Notes: generated by a model not told the origin, from the sequence alone. A stretch of 64,000 bases of DNA from Taibaiella sp965229095 (GCA_965229095.1 OZ245855.1:3720001-3784000); one strand, 5' to 3'. Counted from the stretch's first letter, positions 52,386-61,401 are shown. Numbers and translations are program-made.

Positions 52386-53165
52386 ATGAGAAAATTACTG
52401 ATGTGTTCCGTTTCCGCCCTGCTATTGATGCAGGCAAGCCCTTTACTGGCGCAGGAAGAGAGGCCTGCCGCGAATGATATAGATTCCAAAAAATTCCGTT
52501 TCGGGGTATTTGTATCCCCTACGATGAGTTGGATGCGACCTACAACAAGTAAAACGGACGATGGTCAGTACGCACCTAAGAATAATGGTAGTAAAGTAGG
52601 CTTCACTTATGGCCTGATGGCTGAATACAATTTTGCAGAAAATTATGCGATCGTCAGCGGATTACAGGTTAATATGACCGGTGGTAAAATCAATGCCGAT
52701 TATCTTGGTACTGAAACTTCCTCCATAGTAAAGTCGGCCGATTTCAATTACCGGCTTAACTACCTGGAAGTGCCCGTAGCCCTGAAGCTGCGCACAGATC
52801 CTATCTCCGGCTTCCGCTTCTTCGGGCAACTGGGACTTACTACCGGTTTTAATATTGCCAAGAAAGCGACCTACACCGTAAAATACCTGGATGCCGAGGG
52901 CAAAACGCTGACCAGTACCGGGGATAACGAAAAAATAAAAGGTACGCTTGCCATTGCACCGGTAATGTTTACCATGAATATCGGTGCAGGTGCAGAGTAT
53001 CCGCTTAATGCCAAGCTTGCCGGTTATGTCGGCATTTTCTTCAACAATGGATTTGCTCCGGATGCCACGAACCCCAACAAATACAACATGCCCTACAACC
53101 TTTCTTTTAAAGATGGGAATACAAGGCTCAATAACTTTGCTTTAAGAATAGGCTTGTTCTTCTAA
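52386..53165 (+). CDS. PorT-family outer-membrane beta-barrel protein
   Basis: A 259-residue barrel with a signal peptide (LLMCSVSALLLMQASPLLAQ). It has PorT/OmpW-like strand blocks: VGFTYGLMAEYNFAENYAIVSGLQVNMTGGKI, LNYLEVPVALKLRTDPISGFRFFGQLGL, and a C-terminal FALRIGLFF strand. Proteins of this type are abundant in Bacteroidota and mostly of unknown function; PorT itself takes part in T9SS. A terminator follows at 53184. Confidence 0.78.
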   Translation: MRKLLMCSVSALLLMQASPLLAQEERPAANDIDSKKFRFGVFVSPTMSWMRPTTSKTDDGQYAPKNNGSKVGFTYGLMAEYNFAENYAIVSGLQVNMTGGKINADYLGTETSSIVKSADFNYRLNYLEVPVALKLRTDPISGFRFFGQLGLTTGFNIAKKATYTVKYLDAEGKTLTSTGDNEKIKGTLAIAPVMFTMNIGAGAEYPLNAKLAGYVGIFFNNGFAPDATNPNKYNMPYNLSFKDGNTRLNNFALRIGLFF

Positions 53166-53183
53166 CAGTATTTTATGATTTGG

Positions 53184-53218
53184 ACGGCTGCTGCAAACCA
53201 ATGCAGCAGCCGTTTTTT
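53184..53218 (+). terminator. Intrinsic terminator
   Basis: A 12-bp perfect stem (53184-53195 and 53202-53213) with a T-run. Confidence 0.9.
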
Positions 53219-53299
53219 GCGTCTAACGCGTATGACTCCTGCTGCGTTTATGATAACCAGCGCAAAACCATTATTCTACAATACTAAACTGAGCTCCGT

Positions 53300-54271
53300 A
53301 TGCTGAAACGAAAACTACTACCGGTTTCATTGTTGTTCGTGGGAACATTGATCTTCTTGCTTTCCTCTTGCAAAAAGGATGATATCACCTTAAATAACGG
53401 CAACAATGAATATACCTTAAAACAGTTGTTTACCTACCTGAAGAGTACCCCTCAGACTTTTATGGTAACCGCAGGAACCAACCAAACCATTACCGGCGCT
53501 AAAGGCACCTTACTGATATTTAACCCACAATCTTTTAAAGATGCTGCCGGGAACATCATCACTTCGGGATTGGTTACTATCGAGCTGACAGAGATGTACA
53601 CTCCGGGCGCTATGATCGCCAACAGAGTAAATACCAGTACGGCTTCGAAACAACGATTGAAAAGCGGCGGTTCCGTTAATATTAAAGCGACTATGGGCGG
53701 TGTGGAAGTTTTTGCCAATGATTATGATCTCGCCTTTAAACAAGATGCCCAGAGAGAGGAGCCTATGGCCCTGTTCCGTGGTTTCCAGGTTACCGATTCG
53801 ACCGGTACCAATATCCAATGGTACGATGATATAACCGATACTGTACCCCGCACCACAAAAGTAGATACCAACCAGAACTTCTATTACCTTTTTGATTCCT
53901 GCACTACCTTTAACTGGATCAATTGCGATTATTTCTACAGCGCCCCTTCGCCCAAGACAGAGGTTACCGTGGTGATGCCCGACAATAGCTACGACCTTTC
54001 GAATACACAGGTATATGTTGTTTTCCCAGGCATTAATTCCGTGACCTGCCTGTACTCCTACGATGCCGCGACGCATGCTTTTAAATTTGGTGCAAGCTCC
54101 TACTATATACCTGTAGGATCGCAGATACATGTGATCGTTATCGGGGCCAAAGGCAACAACTATTACCTGGCACAGCAGCAAAACATAACGGTGGTCAACA
54201 ACCAGACGGTGAACCTTACGCCGGTGGTGCAACCTATAAGCGCTATACAGGCCTTGTTGAATACCCTTTAA
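53300..54271 (+). CDS. Lipoprotein of unknown function
   Basis: A 323-residue protein with a lipobox LLSSC at about residue 23. The body is beta-rich with repeats of polar strands (TIELTEMYTPGAMIANRVNTS, VYVVFPGINSVTCLYSYDAATHAFKFGASSYY). No family was recognised. It is probably an outer-membrane lipoprotein acting at the cell surface. A terminator follows at 54306. Confidence 0.65.
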   Translation: MLKRKLLPVSLLFVGTLIFLLSSCKKDDITLNNGNNEYTLKQLFTYLKSTPQTFMVTAGTNQTITGAKGTLLIFNPQSFKDAAGNIITSGLVTIELTEMYTPGAMIANRVNTSTASKQRLKSGGSVNIKATMGGVEVFANDYDLAFKQDAQREEPMALFRGFQVTDSTGTNIQWYDDITDTVPRTTKVDTNQNFYYLFDSCTTFNWINCDYFYSAPSPKTEVTVVMPDNSYDLSNTQVYVVFPGINSVTCLYSYDAATHAFKFGASSYYIPVGSQIHVIVIGAKGNNYYLAQQQNITVVNNQTVNLTPVVQPISAIQALLNTL

Positions 54272-54305
54272 ATAAGCAATCATAATCCGGTACGGGATTA
54301 TTGGG

Positions 54306-54332
54306 GAGCGTGGTTATGCCACGCTCTTTTTT
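54306..54332 (+). terminator. Intrinsic terminator
   Basis: An 8-bp GC-rich stem (54306-54313 and 54319-54326) with a 5-nt loop and six T. Confidence 0.85.
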
Positions 54333-54405
54333 ATGTCTATAGGTTCCCTCCTAACCCGAATGATTGCTTCATATAAAGGAGGCATTGAAAAAAATGAACC
54401 TAATA

Positions 54406-54436
54406 TTTGTTTCGTACGAAAAATTTCCTATCTTCG
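54406..54436 (+). promoter_or_regulatory. Promoter TTTG-N19-TATCTTCG with an embedded palindrome, before the BlaI gene
   Basis: TTTG at 54406-54409 and TATCTTCG (one mismatch to TAnnTTTG) at 54429-54436 are 19 bp apart, close to the consensus spacing. A perfect 12-bp palindrome TTTCGTACGAAA (54410-54421) fills the spacer just after the -33 box. A repressor bound there would block the promoter, so it is the best operator candidate for the downstream BlaI protein. The canonical BlaI box TACAnnTGTA is not present. Confidence 0.6.
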
Positions 54437-54440
54437 ATTC

Positions 54441-54836
54441 ATGAATACAATGCAAAGCGAAAAAGACAGGAAGCCGGAACCTACCAAATCCGAATTGGAG
54501 ATACTGCGTGTACTTTGGGAATATGGCACTTCTACCGTTAGGTTTGTAAACGACAAGCTGAACGAGCAGCGCGAAGTAAATTATACCACTACCCTCAAGC
54601 TGATGCAGATCATGGTGGAGAAAGGTATCCTGGACAGGGACGAAAGCCAAATGAAACACACCTACAGCGTGGCGGAGGAAGAGCAGGAGACCAAAGCCCA
54701 CTTACTGGAAAGATTCGTAGATACCCTTTATAAAGGCTCTGCGAGCAAATTGGTGATGCAATTACTGGGACATAAGAAGACATCCAAAAAGGAACTGAAG
54801 GAAATAAAGGATATGTTGAAAAAACTGGAAGAATAA
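54441..54836 (+). CDS. BlaI/MecI/CopY-family transcriptional repressor
   Basis: I use the ATG at 54441 (131 residues), because the promoter at 54406 lies inside the longer open frame that begins at 54333. Winged helix: KSELEILRVLWEYGTSTVRFVNDKLNEQREVNYTTTLKLMQIMVEKGILDRDE, followed by a C-terminal dimerisation helix (LERFVDTLYKGSASKLVMQLLG). It is a repressor normally inactivated by the M56 protease encoded 24 bp downstream. The proteolytic site between domains (usually Asn-Phe) is not evident. Confidence 0.92.
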   Translation: MNTMQSEKDRKPEPTKSELEILRVLWEYGTSTVRFVNDKLNEQREVNYTTTLKLMQIMVEKGILDRDESQMKHTYSVAEEEQETKAHLLERFVDTLYKGSASKLVMQLLGHKKTSKKELKEIKDMLKKLEE

Positions 54837-54859
54837 CCTAAACTATTAAGCAATTCATC

Positions 54860-56743
54860 ATGAGCTCAGCTAGTGTTCCCGGCCAGTTGGTCCAATCGCT
54901 TTACCTTACCCTGATCCATTCGCTGTGGCAGGGCCTGCTGCTTGCCGCGGCAGTAGGATTAATCATGATAACCACCCGCAGCGCTTCGGCCAGGAAAAGG
55001 TACAACCTGCTGATCATGGCCCTGTTCCTGTTTGTGGCGGGCTGTATCACCACCTTTATAAAAGCCTGGCTGGACTTGCGGGCGACGTCTGTGCTTTCCA
55101 TTACACCTGGCGATATAATTACAGGGCAGCCACAAACCCTTGCCGCATTTCATCCCGGGAAAGGGTCCTTTGTATCGGGGCTTATCGCTTACCTGAATGC
55201 CCATGCTGGTAATATTGTACTTTTTTGGTTCCTGGCGATCTGTATCCGCAGCCTGCAACTGGCCCTGGGTTTACAGGGGCTGCGCAAGCTCAGGCGTACC
55301 GCCATAGTGAACGAAGATGCCCATTGGCAGCAATATGTAAAAGACCTTTCTGCAAAAATGGGTATCCGCCGATTCGTAAGCCTGGCTGAATCGGGTATGG
55401 CCAAAGTGCCTTTGGTGATCGGGCATTTTAAGCCCCTGATCTTAATACCGGTGGGCCTGATAACAGCCTTACCGCCGGGCGAGTTGGAAGCTATCCTGAT
55501 CCATGAGCTGGCCCATATACGTCGAAGGGATTACCTGGTCAATCTTTTACAAAGTCTCCTGGAGATCCTTTTCTTTTTCAACCCTGCTATCTGGTGGATC
55601 TCTTCTTTGATCAGGGCCGAAAGGGAACATTGCTGCGACGATATTGCCCTGGCCCAAACCAGCAGCAAAAAGAATTATATCCAGGCCCTCGTTGCCTGCG
55701 AAGAATACCAATTGCCGGTACAAGCCTATGCCATGGCGCTCAAAGGCAGCAAAAAACACCTCGTAACCCGCGTAAAACGAATTATATCCAATAACAACGC
55801 CTCACTCAATCTTATGGAAAAATCGATGCTGGCCATATGCCTGGTTGCTGCAGGCTTATTGATGGCCGCCTTTACGAATAAAAAACAAGCTGGCAATACC
55901 GATACAACAAAAACCGAAATACAGGCTCCTGCAGCCACGAATACAACAGGTAATGAGGACCAGGTAGCCCTGGCAGAACCTGCTGTTCCCTTTGACGCTG
56001 TAACAACTGAAATAGCGCTACCCGAACCTGCCGTAAAACCGGAACCTGCTGAGCAGGCAGAACCGGTAGCGGTGGCCGCCGAAACACATGATGCAGTACA
56101 GGAAGAAAGTCAACAAGAGAACCAGGACCGCAAAGAAGCCGAAGCCCGGAAGAGATCGGCGGAAGCAGACAGGCGGAGATCCGAAGCACTGGCTATCGCC
56201 AATACCCAAAGGGAGGAAGCCTTGGCCGATATAGCGCGGAGAAGGGATGAGGCCATAGCCGAGGCCCGCAGCAAATACGAGGAAGGCAGGGGAAGGCTGG
56301 AAGAAGCAAGACACAGGCAGAGCGAGGCGATAGCCCAGGCAAGGTACAAACAGGACGAAGCGCGCCGAAAAATGGAAGATGCCCAAAGGAAGCAGGACGA
56401 AAACATAAGAAGGCAACAGGAAGCGGCCCGTCATATACACGAGGAAGCGCTCCGTAAGCATGATGAAGCGCTTCGTAAACATGATGAGGCGCTCCGCAAA
56501 CAGGGTCAGGCAGTACGTCAGCAGGAATCTACTACGGGGGTCATCCTTTCGGAGCTGGTAAAGGATGGTATTGTGGGAAAAAATGATAAATCCCTCGATT
56601 TTAAACTGACCAACGATGAATTTGTAGTGAATAAGGTAAGGCAACCGGAACCGGTTTTCCGCAAATACAAGGAACGATACCTTAAAGCAACCGGCAAAAG
56701 CGGTGGTAACTGGTCGGTGAAATATAAGAGGAGCAATGACTAA
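54860..56743 (+). CDS. M56-family (BlaR1/MecR1-like) membrane metallopeptidase with charged periplasmic repeat tail
   Basis: A 627-residue inner-membrane protease. Membrane helices lie near residues 15-36, 50-66, 107-129 and 315-335. The zinc motif HELAH is at 215-219. After the last helix comes a tail of about 300 residues: an Ala/Pro/Glu-rich stretch (375-415), then a long Arg/Glu/Lys-rich coiled-coil region with short repeats such as RKHDEALRKHDEAL, and a C-terminal domain (GVILSELVKDGIVGK...EFVVNKVRQPEPV). It has no penicillin-binding sensor domain, so the signal is something other than beta-lactam. It forms a pair with the BlaI gene. Confidence 0.88.
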   Translation: MSSASVPGQLVQSLYLTLIHSLWQGLLLAAAVGLIMITTRSASARKRYNLLIMALFLFVAGCITTFIKAWLDLRATSVLSITPGDIITGQPQTLAAFHPGKGSFVSGLIAYLNAHAGNIVLFWFLAICIRSLQLALGLQGLRKLRRTAIVNEDAHWQQYVKDLSAKMGIRRFVSLAESGMAKVPLVIGHFKPLILIPVGLITALPPGELEAILIHELAHIRRRDYLVNLLQSLLEILFFFNPAIWWISSLIRAEREHCCDDIALAQTSSKKNYIQALVACEEYQLPVQAYAMALKGSKKHLVTRVKRIISNNNASLNLMEKSMLAICLVAAGLLMAAFTNKKQAGNTDTTKTEIQAPAATNTTGNEDQVALAEPAVPFDAVTTEIALPEPAVKPEPAEQAEPVAVAAETHDAVQEESQQENQDRKEAEARKRSAEADRRRSEALAIANTQREEALADIARRRDEAIAEARSKYEEGRGRLEEARHRQSEAIAQARYKQDEARRKMEDAQRKQDENIRRQQEAARHIHEEALRKHDEALRKHDEALRKQGQAVRQQESTTGVILSELVKDGIVGKNDKSLDFKLTNDEFVVNKVRQPEPVFRKYKERYLKATGKSGGNWSVKYKRSND

Positions 56744-56842
56744 GCAGTATTGCAAGCACCTTATTCCGTATTATAAAGACTGTTGACATTCTTTATCTAT
56801 ACCCCTTACCGCGAACCATAAACCAACCAATCTCTCCCAGAA

Positions 56843-59278
56843 ATGAAATCCAGTATACAATACTGCCTGGCCTTATGCCTGTGCGCAGTAGCCGCCCCTT
56901 TATGGGCGCAGCAGGCCTTGTCGGGACAAGTAGTGACTTCAGACAACAAACCGGCAGATGCTGCTTCCGTTGCCCTGGTCAACAATGCCGATTCTGCTGT
57001 AGTAAAAATGACATTGGGTGATGAACAAGGCCGTTTTTCTTTTGACAATATAACACCGGGTACCTATCGCGTATGGATCACGATGGTAGGTTATAAGGAC
57101 TACAAAAGCGATACTCTCATTGCCGGGGCGCAAATGCTGACCTTGCCCGTCATTACCTTGCAGCAAAGCGGCGAGCAGCTTAAAGAGGTAAACATCACCG
57201 GGAGAAAGTCTTTTGTAGAACGTAAAGTGGACAGGACAGTGGTGAATGTAGATGCCCTGATTGCCAATGCCGGCAGTACCGCATTGGAAGTGCTGGAAAG
57301 GTCGCCGGGTGTAAGGGTAGACCAGAACGGGAGCATCAGCCTGAAAGGAAAAGAAGGCGTCGTTATTTTTATAGACGACAAACCTACTTATCTGTCGGGT
57401 ACCGATCTGCAGAACTACCTCCGGTCGTTGCCCGCGGCAGCGCTGGAACAGATAGAGCTGATGCCCAATCCGCCGGCGAAATACGATGCCGCAGGAAGCG
57501 CAGGTGTGATCAATATCAAAACAAAGAAAAACAAGTCGAGGGGCTTTAATGGTAGCCTGAGCCTGAGCTATAACCAGGGTAAATATGCCCGTTCCAACAA
57601 CAACCTTAACCTGGCTTACCGCCAAGGCCGCTTCAATGTATTTACCAACCTGGGCTATGGCAAGCAGAATTTTTTTTACGACCTGGATATTTACCGGAGG
57701 TACAAAAATACGGATGAAAGTACCCGCTCTTATTTTATCCAGAATACATATATCCGGATTCAGAGTGATGTATTCTGGGGAAAGGTGGGCGCGGATTTCA
57801 GTCCTGATGAAAAGAATACTATAGGCATTATGGTGAATGGCAATTCAAACGCCGGTACCCGTACCAATGACAATATAAGCAAGATACTTGATGCCTATAG
57901 CCAGCCGGACTCTATGATCAAGGCCTTAAATACGGAAAAAAACAAATTCAGGAATGGTGGGGTCAACCTCAACTACCGGCATAAATTTGATAAAGATGGG
58001 AAAGAGCTGACGGCCGACCTGGATTATATTGCTTACGAAACGGGCAGCGACCAGACCTTCAACAATAACGGCTATTTACCCGATGGGAGCGCTACTTCCA
58101 GCGACCAGCTCGCCGGCTCGTTGCCTGCTACGCTCTATATTTATGCGGCCAAAGCCGATTATACACATCCTTTAAAAAGCGGTTATGTTCTTTCCGCAGG
58201 AGCTAAAACAAGCTATATCAAAACCGATAACCTGGCCGATTACAATTATACCGTCAAGAATATAACCCGGCCGGATTATGATAAAAGCAATCATTTTATC
58301 TACAAGGAAAGCATTAGCGCCGGCTACCTCAACCTCAGTAAAGAGTATAAACGGTTATCGGTCCAGTTGGGCTTAAGGCTGGAGCATACGTATTCCAACG
58401 GGCACCAGCTCGGCAATATACAGAAACCCGATTCGGCATTTACCCGTAACTATACCAACCTCTTTCCCACCCTGTTTGTTTCTTATAAGCTGGATAGCGC
58501 AGCCAGCAACCAGTTGAGCTTTAACTACGGCCGGAGAATCAGCAGACCTTATTTCCAGGACCTAAACCCCTTTATTTCCCCTCTCGATAAATTCACGTAT
58601 TATGTAGGCAATCCCTTCCTGAAACCGGCCTTTACCAATAGCCTGGAACTGGCCTATACCTTTAAGAACAGGATCACGGTTACGGCATCTTACAGCAATA
58701 CCGCCGATGCCGTTAATGAAACCATAGAGATACAGGATGGCACCTATTACAGCCGTCCGGGTAACCTGGGCAAGATCATTATGAAGAGCCTATCCGTAGA
58801 CGGCAGCCTGGAGCCCTTTACCTGGTTCCGCTTTCATTGCTATACCGAGGTCACCAATATCCATTCGCAAAGCGATTTCTATACCGGGAAACTCAATACA
58901 CAAGGTACCTTTTGGTTTATACAGCCCGATGTACAGTTCCAGTTGGGCAAAGGCTGGACAGCCGAGCTGAGCGGCAGGTACAATACCGATATTACCAATG
59001 CACAATTTATTTCGGGTGCTTACGGCCTTATTAACGCCGGTGTCCAGAAGACGATGGGTAATGCAACCTTCAAGCTTGGCCTCAACGATGTTTTTTATAC
59101 TGCTGTCAACAAAGGCATTATCAATAACCTGGCCCTTACCGATGCCACGTACAACAATCGCTACGATTCCAGGCAGGTTGTATTCACCTTCAGCTACCGC
59201 TTCGGCAAAGAGATCGCAGGAGAACGCAAGCATAACAGCACCGGCGCCGAAAGCGAGCAAAACAGGGTGAAAAATTAG
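56843..59278 (+). CDS. Outer-membrane TonB-receptor-like protein with carboxypeptidase-regulatory domain
   Basis: An 811-residue protein: signal peptide (LCLCAVAAPLWAQ), CarboxypepD_reg-like domain (LSGQVVTSDNKPADAASVALVN...SFDNITPGTYRVWITMVGYKDY, residues 24-95), plug-like region (TVVNVDALIANAGSTALEVLERSPGVRVDQNGSISLKGKEGVVIFIDDKP), and a 22-strand-type barrel ending VVFTFSYRFGKEI. It resembles the outer_membrane_beta-barrel (OMP_b-brl_3) class more than classical SusC. It starts 99 bp after the M56 gene and may be part of that regulon. Confidence 0.88.
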   Translation: MKSSIQYCLALCLCAVAAPLWAQQALSGQVVTSDNKPADAASVALVNNADSAVVKMTLGDEQGRFSFDNITPGTYRVWITMVGYKDYKSDTLIAGAQMLTLPVITLQQSGEQLKEVNITGRKSFVERKVDRTVVNVDALIANAGSTALEVLERSPGVRVDQNGSISLKGKEGVVIFIDDKPTYLSGTDLQNYLRSLPAAALEQIELMPNPPAKYDAAGSAGVINIKTKKNKSRGFNGSLSLSYNQGKYARSNNNLNLAYRQGRFNVFTNLGYGKQNFFYDLDIYRRYKNTDESTRSYFIQNTYIRIQSDVFWGKVGADFSPDEKNTIGIMVNGNSNAGTRTNDNISKILDAYSQPDSMIKALNTEKNKFRNGGVNLNYRHKFDKDGKELTADLDYIAYETGSDQTFNNNGYLPDGSATSSDQLAGSLPATLYIYAAKADYTHPLKSGYVLSAGAKTSYIKTDNLADYNYTVKNITRPDYDKSNHFIYKESISAGYLNLSKEYKRLSVQLGLRLEHTYSNGHQLGNIQKPDSAFTRNYTNLFPTLFVSYKLDSAASNQLSFNYGRRISRPYFQDLNPFISPLDKFTYYVGNPFLKPAFTNSLELAYTFKNRITVTASYSNTADAVNETIEIQDGTYYSRPGNLGKIIMKSLSVDGSLEPFTWFRFHCYTEVTNIHSQSDFYTGKLNTQGTFWFIQPDVQFQLGKGWTAELSGRYNTDITNAQFISGAYGLINAGVQKTMGNATFKLGLNDVFYTAVNKGIINNLALTDATYNNRYDSRQVVFTFSYRFGKEIAGERKHNSTGAESEQNRVKN

Positions 59279-59480
59279 GGCAAAGCAGATACCGTTACAA
59301 GTTATTATACCAATATAATAAGCACACTATAAATATAATTTAGTAAACTATTATTGCGACGGGCTTTTCGAAAATATACCTTTTTTCCAGGTACATTTTC
59401 CTCCGGTCAAGGAAATAACCTGGTCCCAAACCAGGTAAATGACCATTGGTGAAATAAATGATACCGCTTGTAAACCGAAC

Positions 59481-59512
59481 TTGTTCCTATTCTTTGAAGG
59501 ACTGTATTTTTG
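59481..59512 (+). promoter_or_regulatory. Promoter candidate TTG-N21-TATTTTTG
   Basis: TTG at 59481-59483 and TATTTTTG at 59505-59512 (spacing 21) match the TTTG/TAnnTTTG consensus and precede the small ORF by 26 bp. Confidence 0.4.
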
Positions 59513-59537
59513 AGTATAACCTTTAAAAATAGCTCAC

Positions 59538-59675
59538 ATGAAATCGTTACATCAGCCTAGATTCGCGCTAACAGCCACGAAAGTTCCGTCAGTTTATGGA
59601 GTGTACACTATTTTAAAAGCAAGTCTGCACATGTTTGGTTTCAATATAAAAATGCAGAAGACCTTAAGATGGTAA
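59538..59675 (+). CDS. Possible small protein of 45 residues
   Basis: An ATG-initiated ORF of 45 codons (MKSLHQPRFALTATKVPS...) with a promoter-like box 26 bp upstream and a terminator-like hairpin downstream. No signal peptide, membrane helix or known motif was seen. It is too short to judge by composition alone and may be chance. Confidence 0.3.
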   Translation: MKSLHQPRFALTATKVPSVYGVYTILKASLHMFGFNIKMQKTLRW

Positions 59676-59704
59676 CAGATCGGTAAATGACCATTAGCGA
59701 GAGA

Positions 59705-59737
59705 AAAGAGGCGGGCACCATCGGTACCCGCCTCTTT
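59705..59737. terminator. GC-rich hairpin, likely bidirectional terminator
   Basis: Fifteen-base arms (59705-59719 and 59723-59737) with one mismatch and a 3-nt loop, T-rich on both outer sides. It serves the tssC gene from the right and possibly the small ORF from the left. Confidence 0.75.
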
Positions 59738-59797
59738 CTTCACCCTTTAAACCCTTATAGGCTGAAAGGGTGACGTTGTTCATAAGGAATTGCTTGT

Positions 59798-61177
59798 TTA
59801 TTGCTGGTCGTAGCTGGTATCCCATTCATTGCCGTCGTCCCCTTTTTGTCCATCCATTTTGATCATGAAATTCTTGGCGGGGAAATAAGGCTTCATGTGA
59901 ATATCCAGGTGGATACGGTCCTTCTGATGCGGGTCCTGCTCGAAGCGGCGAATCGTAAAGTCTTCGATCAGCTTATCGGGCCCGGTAATACTGTCCAGGA
60001 ATTTTACGATCTGGCTCATGAGGTCCTTGCGCGTATTGGCATTAAAGTTTTCAAAAGCGCGGCGGTTCAGAAAATCCATCAATACCTTGGTTACATAGTC
60101 GAATACACGCACTACGGAGTAGGTCTGCAAGCCCAGGTTGTCGCCGTTAAACAGGGTTTTGGCCGAGAAGGCCATTACCTTGCCGTATTCCTTTACCATA
60201 GGTACCAGGCCCATTTTTTCGAGGTTGGCGATCTCGCTTTTCTTAAGATCGAACTTCACGCCATCCACTTCGTTCATGCTCCCGAATTTTTTACCGGCAG
60301 TTACCTGGCTCATGAGGGTCCGGTATATCTTGCCGGCCAGCGCTCCCGATGGCGGCACATAAAGATCTTCTTCTTCGTTCAGTTCGTCAAACTTACCCCG
60401 GCCTACCAGCCAGTTGCAGGACATCATTACATTGGAACGGTATTTGTCGCCGCCGGTAAGATTGGCGATCTCAAACATTTCCATTACATCGTCCGGGGCA
60501 TCCAGGTGCTCGAAATCGGTAACCAGCATCACCTTGTTTTCGTGTGCCAGCTTGGCCCATTTTTCAACTACCTTATTGCTGCCCAGGTAACCGGGTACCA
60601 CCATAATGCTGTAGTTGTTGCGCAGGTCCAGGCGGTCATAATTCTTTTTCAGCTCTTCGCCTATATGATCGATAAAACGGGTATTGTCCAGGTCTTTCAG
60701 TTGGTCGGCTTCACAGTTGATAAAGGAGACATTTTTCAGCTTGTCCCCTTCGGTATTTTTGAAAAATAAAGCCACATTGCGGTAAGAACGTTCCAGGTCC
60801 CGGGTTTCTTCTACCGCTTTGGAAAGGTTCTTTTCCAATACCTTCTGGCTTTGTGCCGCTTTCTCCTCACAAAGGTTCACCATTTCGGAAATCTCGTTGC
60901 CCGATTCCAGCACCTGCGCCCATACGGATAGCGCTCTTTGCAGCGTTTCCCGCTCACCCTTCTTCTGCGATTCGGTAAGGAAGATATTGCGGCGTGCCTT
61001 ACGGTCGGGATTGAGGTTCTGCGCGCCGTCGATGGAAGATTCGATAAGGTCAAAGCCCCCGAATTTGGCCAGCTTATCGGCCCCTGATTTTAAAAGCTCA
61101 AGGGGATTTTTGATCGCTTCGCGTTCCTGGACAGGTGCCGGCTCTCCCGCGGCTTGTTGTTGCAGTTCTTCGCTCAT
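59798..61177 (-). CDS. tssC: Type VI secretion contractile sheath large subunit TssC (DUF5458, Bacteroidota type)
   Basis: A 459-residue protein; I use the ATG at 61177 (MSEELQQQAAGEP), because the frame up to 61324 has no family residues. Blocks: NPLELLKSGADKLAKFGGFD...IDGAQNLNPDRKARRNIFLTE at the N-terminus, DNTRFIDHIGEELKKNYDRLDLRNNYSIMVVPGYLGSNKVVEKWA, LTGGDKYRSNVMMSCNWLVGRGKFDEL, YVPPSGALAGKIYRTLMSQVTAGKKFGS, FDLKKSEIANLEKMGLVPMVKEYGKVMAFSAKTLFNGDNLGLQTYSVVRVFDYVTKVLMDFLNRRAFENFN, and DRIHLDIHMKPYFPAKNFMIK near the end. These match the Bacteroidota (T6SS subtype iii) TssC. The expected partner tssB and all other tss genes are absent here. Confidence 0.92.
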   Translation of the reverse strand: MSEELQQQAAGEPAPVQEREAIKNPLELLKSGADKLAKFGGFDLIESSIDGAQNLNPDRKARRNIFLTESQKKGERETLQRALSVWAQVLESGNEISEMVNLCEEKAAQSQKVLEKNLSKAVEETRDLERSYRNVALFFKNTEGDKLKNVSFINCEADQLKDLDNTRFIDHIGEELKKNYDRLDLRNNYSIMVVPGYLGSNKVVEKWAKLAHENKVMLVTDFEHLDAPDDVMEMFEIANLTGGDKYRSNVMMSCNWLVGRGKFDELNEEEDLYVPPSGALAGKIYRTLMSQVTAGKKFGSMNEVDGVKFDLKKSEIANLEKMGLVPMVKEYGKVMAFSAKTLFNGDNLGLQTYSVVRVFDYVTKVLMDFLNRRAFENFNANTRKDLMSQIVKFLDSITGPDKLIEDFTIRRFEQDPHQKDRIHLDIHMKPYFPAKNFMIKMDGQKGDDGNEWDTSYDQQ

Positions 61178-61357
61178 GGCGTTTATTTTTATATAAGTTT
61201 GATACGCTGTATTTAATACTGCAAAGTACAATGAATGCGCGGAGGGGGCAATACGTAAAAAGACGTAATTTCCTGCATCGGGATAAAGCAGGCTACCGTT
61301 TCCCGGGGCCGTTCCGGCGATCAATATATTCCTACGGGAACATTAAATCATATACAA

Positions 61358-61401
61358 AGCCCTGTATTCATTTTCCGGGAATGGAAACAGAATACAGGGC
61401 T
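61358..61401. terminator. 12-bp hairpin between tssC and the response regulator
   Basis: Perfect arms 61358-61369 and 61390-61401 with a nested TTTCC/GGAAA stem. It probably ends the response-regulator transcript, so tssC is likely transcribed separately. Confidence 0.6.

Larger units (their letters stand above)
59279..59797. other. 519-bp gap with a small ORF, direct repeat and hairpin
   Basis: No large gene is visible. A 19-bp near-direct repeat (GGTAAATGACCATT with variant ends) lies at 59434-59452 and 59682-59700, a possible 45-aa gene at 59538-59675 between them, and a GC-rich hairpin at 59705-59737. Confidence 0.55.

Noticed and set aside
54860..56743. Beta-lactam sensor BlaR1
   Set aside because: No penicillin-binding domain is present; only the M56 protease part is shared.
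61178..61324. N-terminal extension of TssC
   Set aside because: It is an in-frame region without family similarity; the ATG at 61177 matches the family start.
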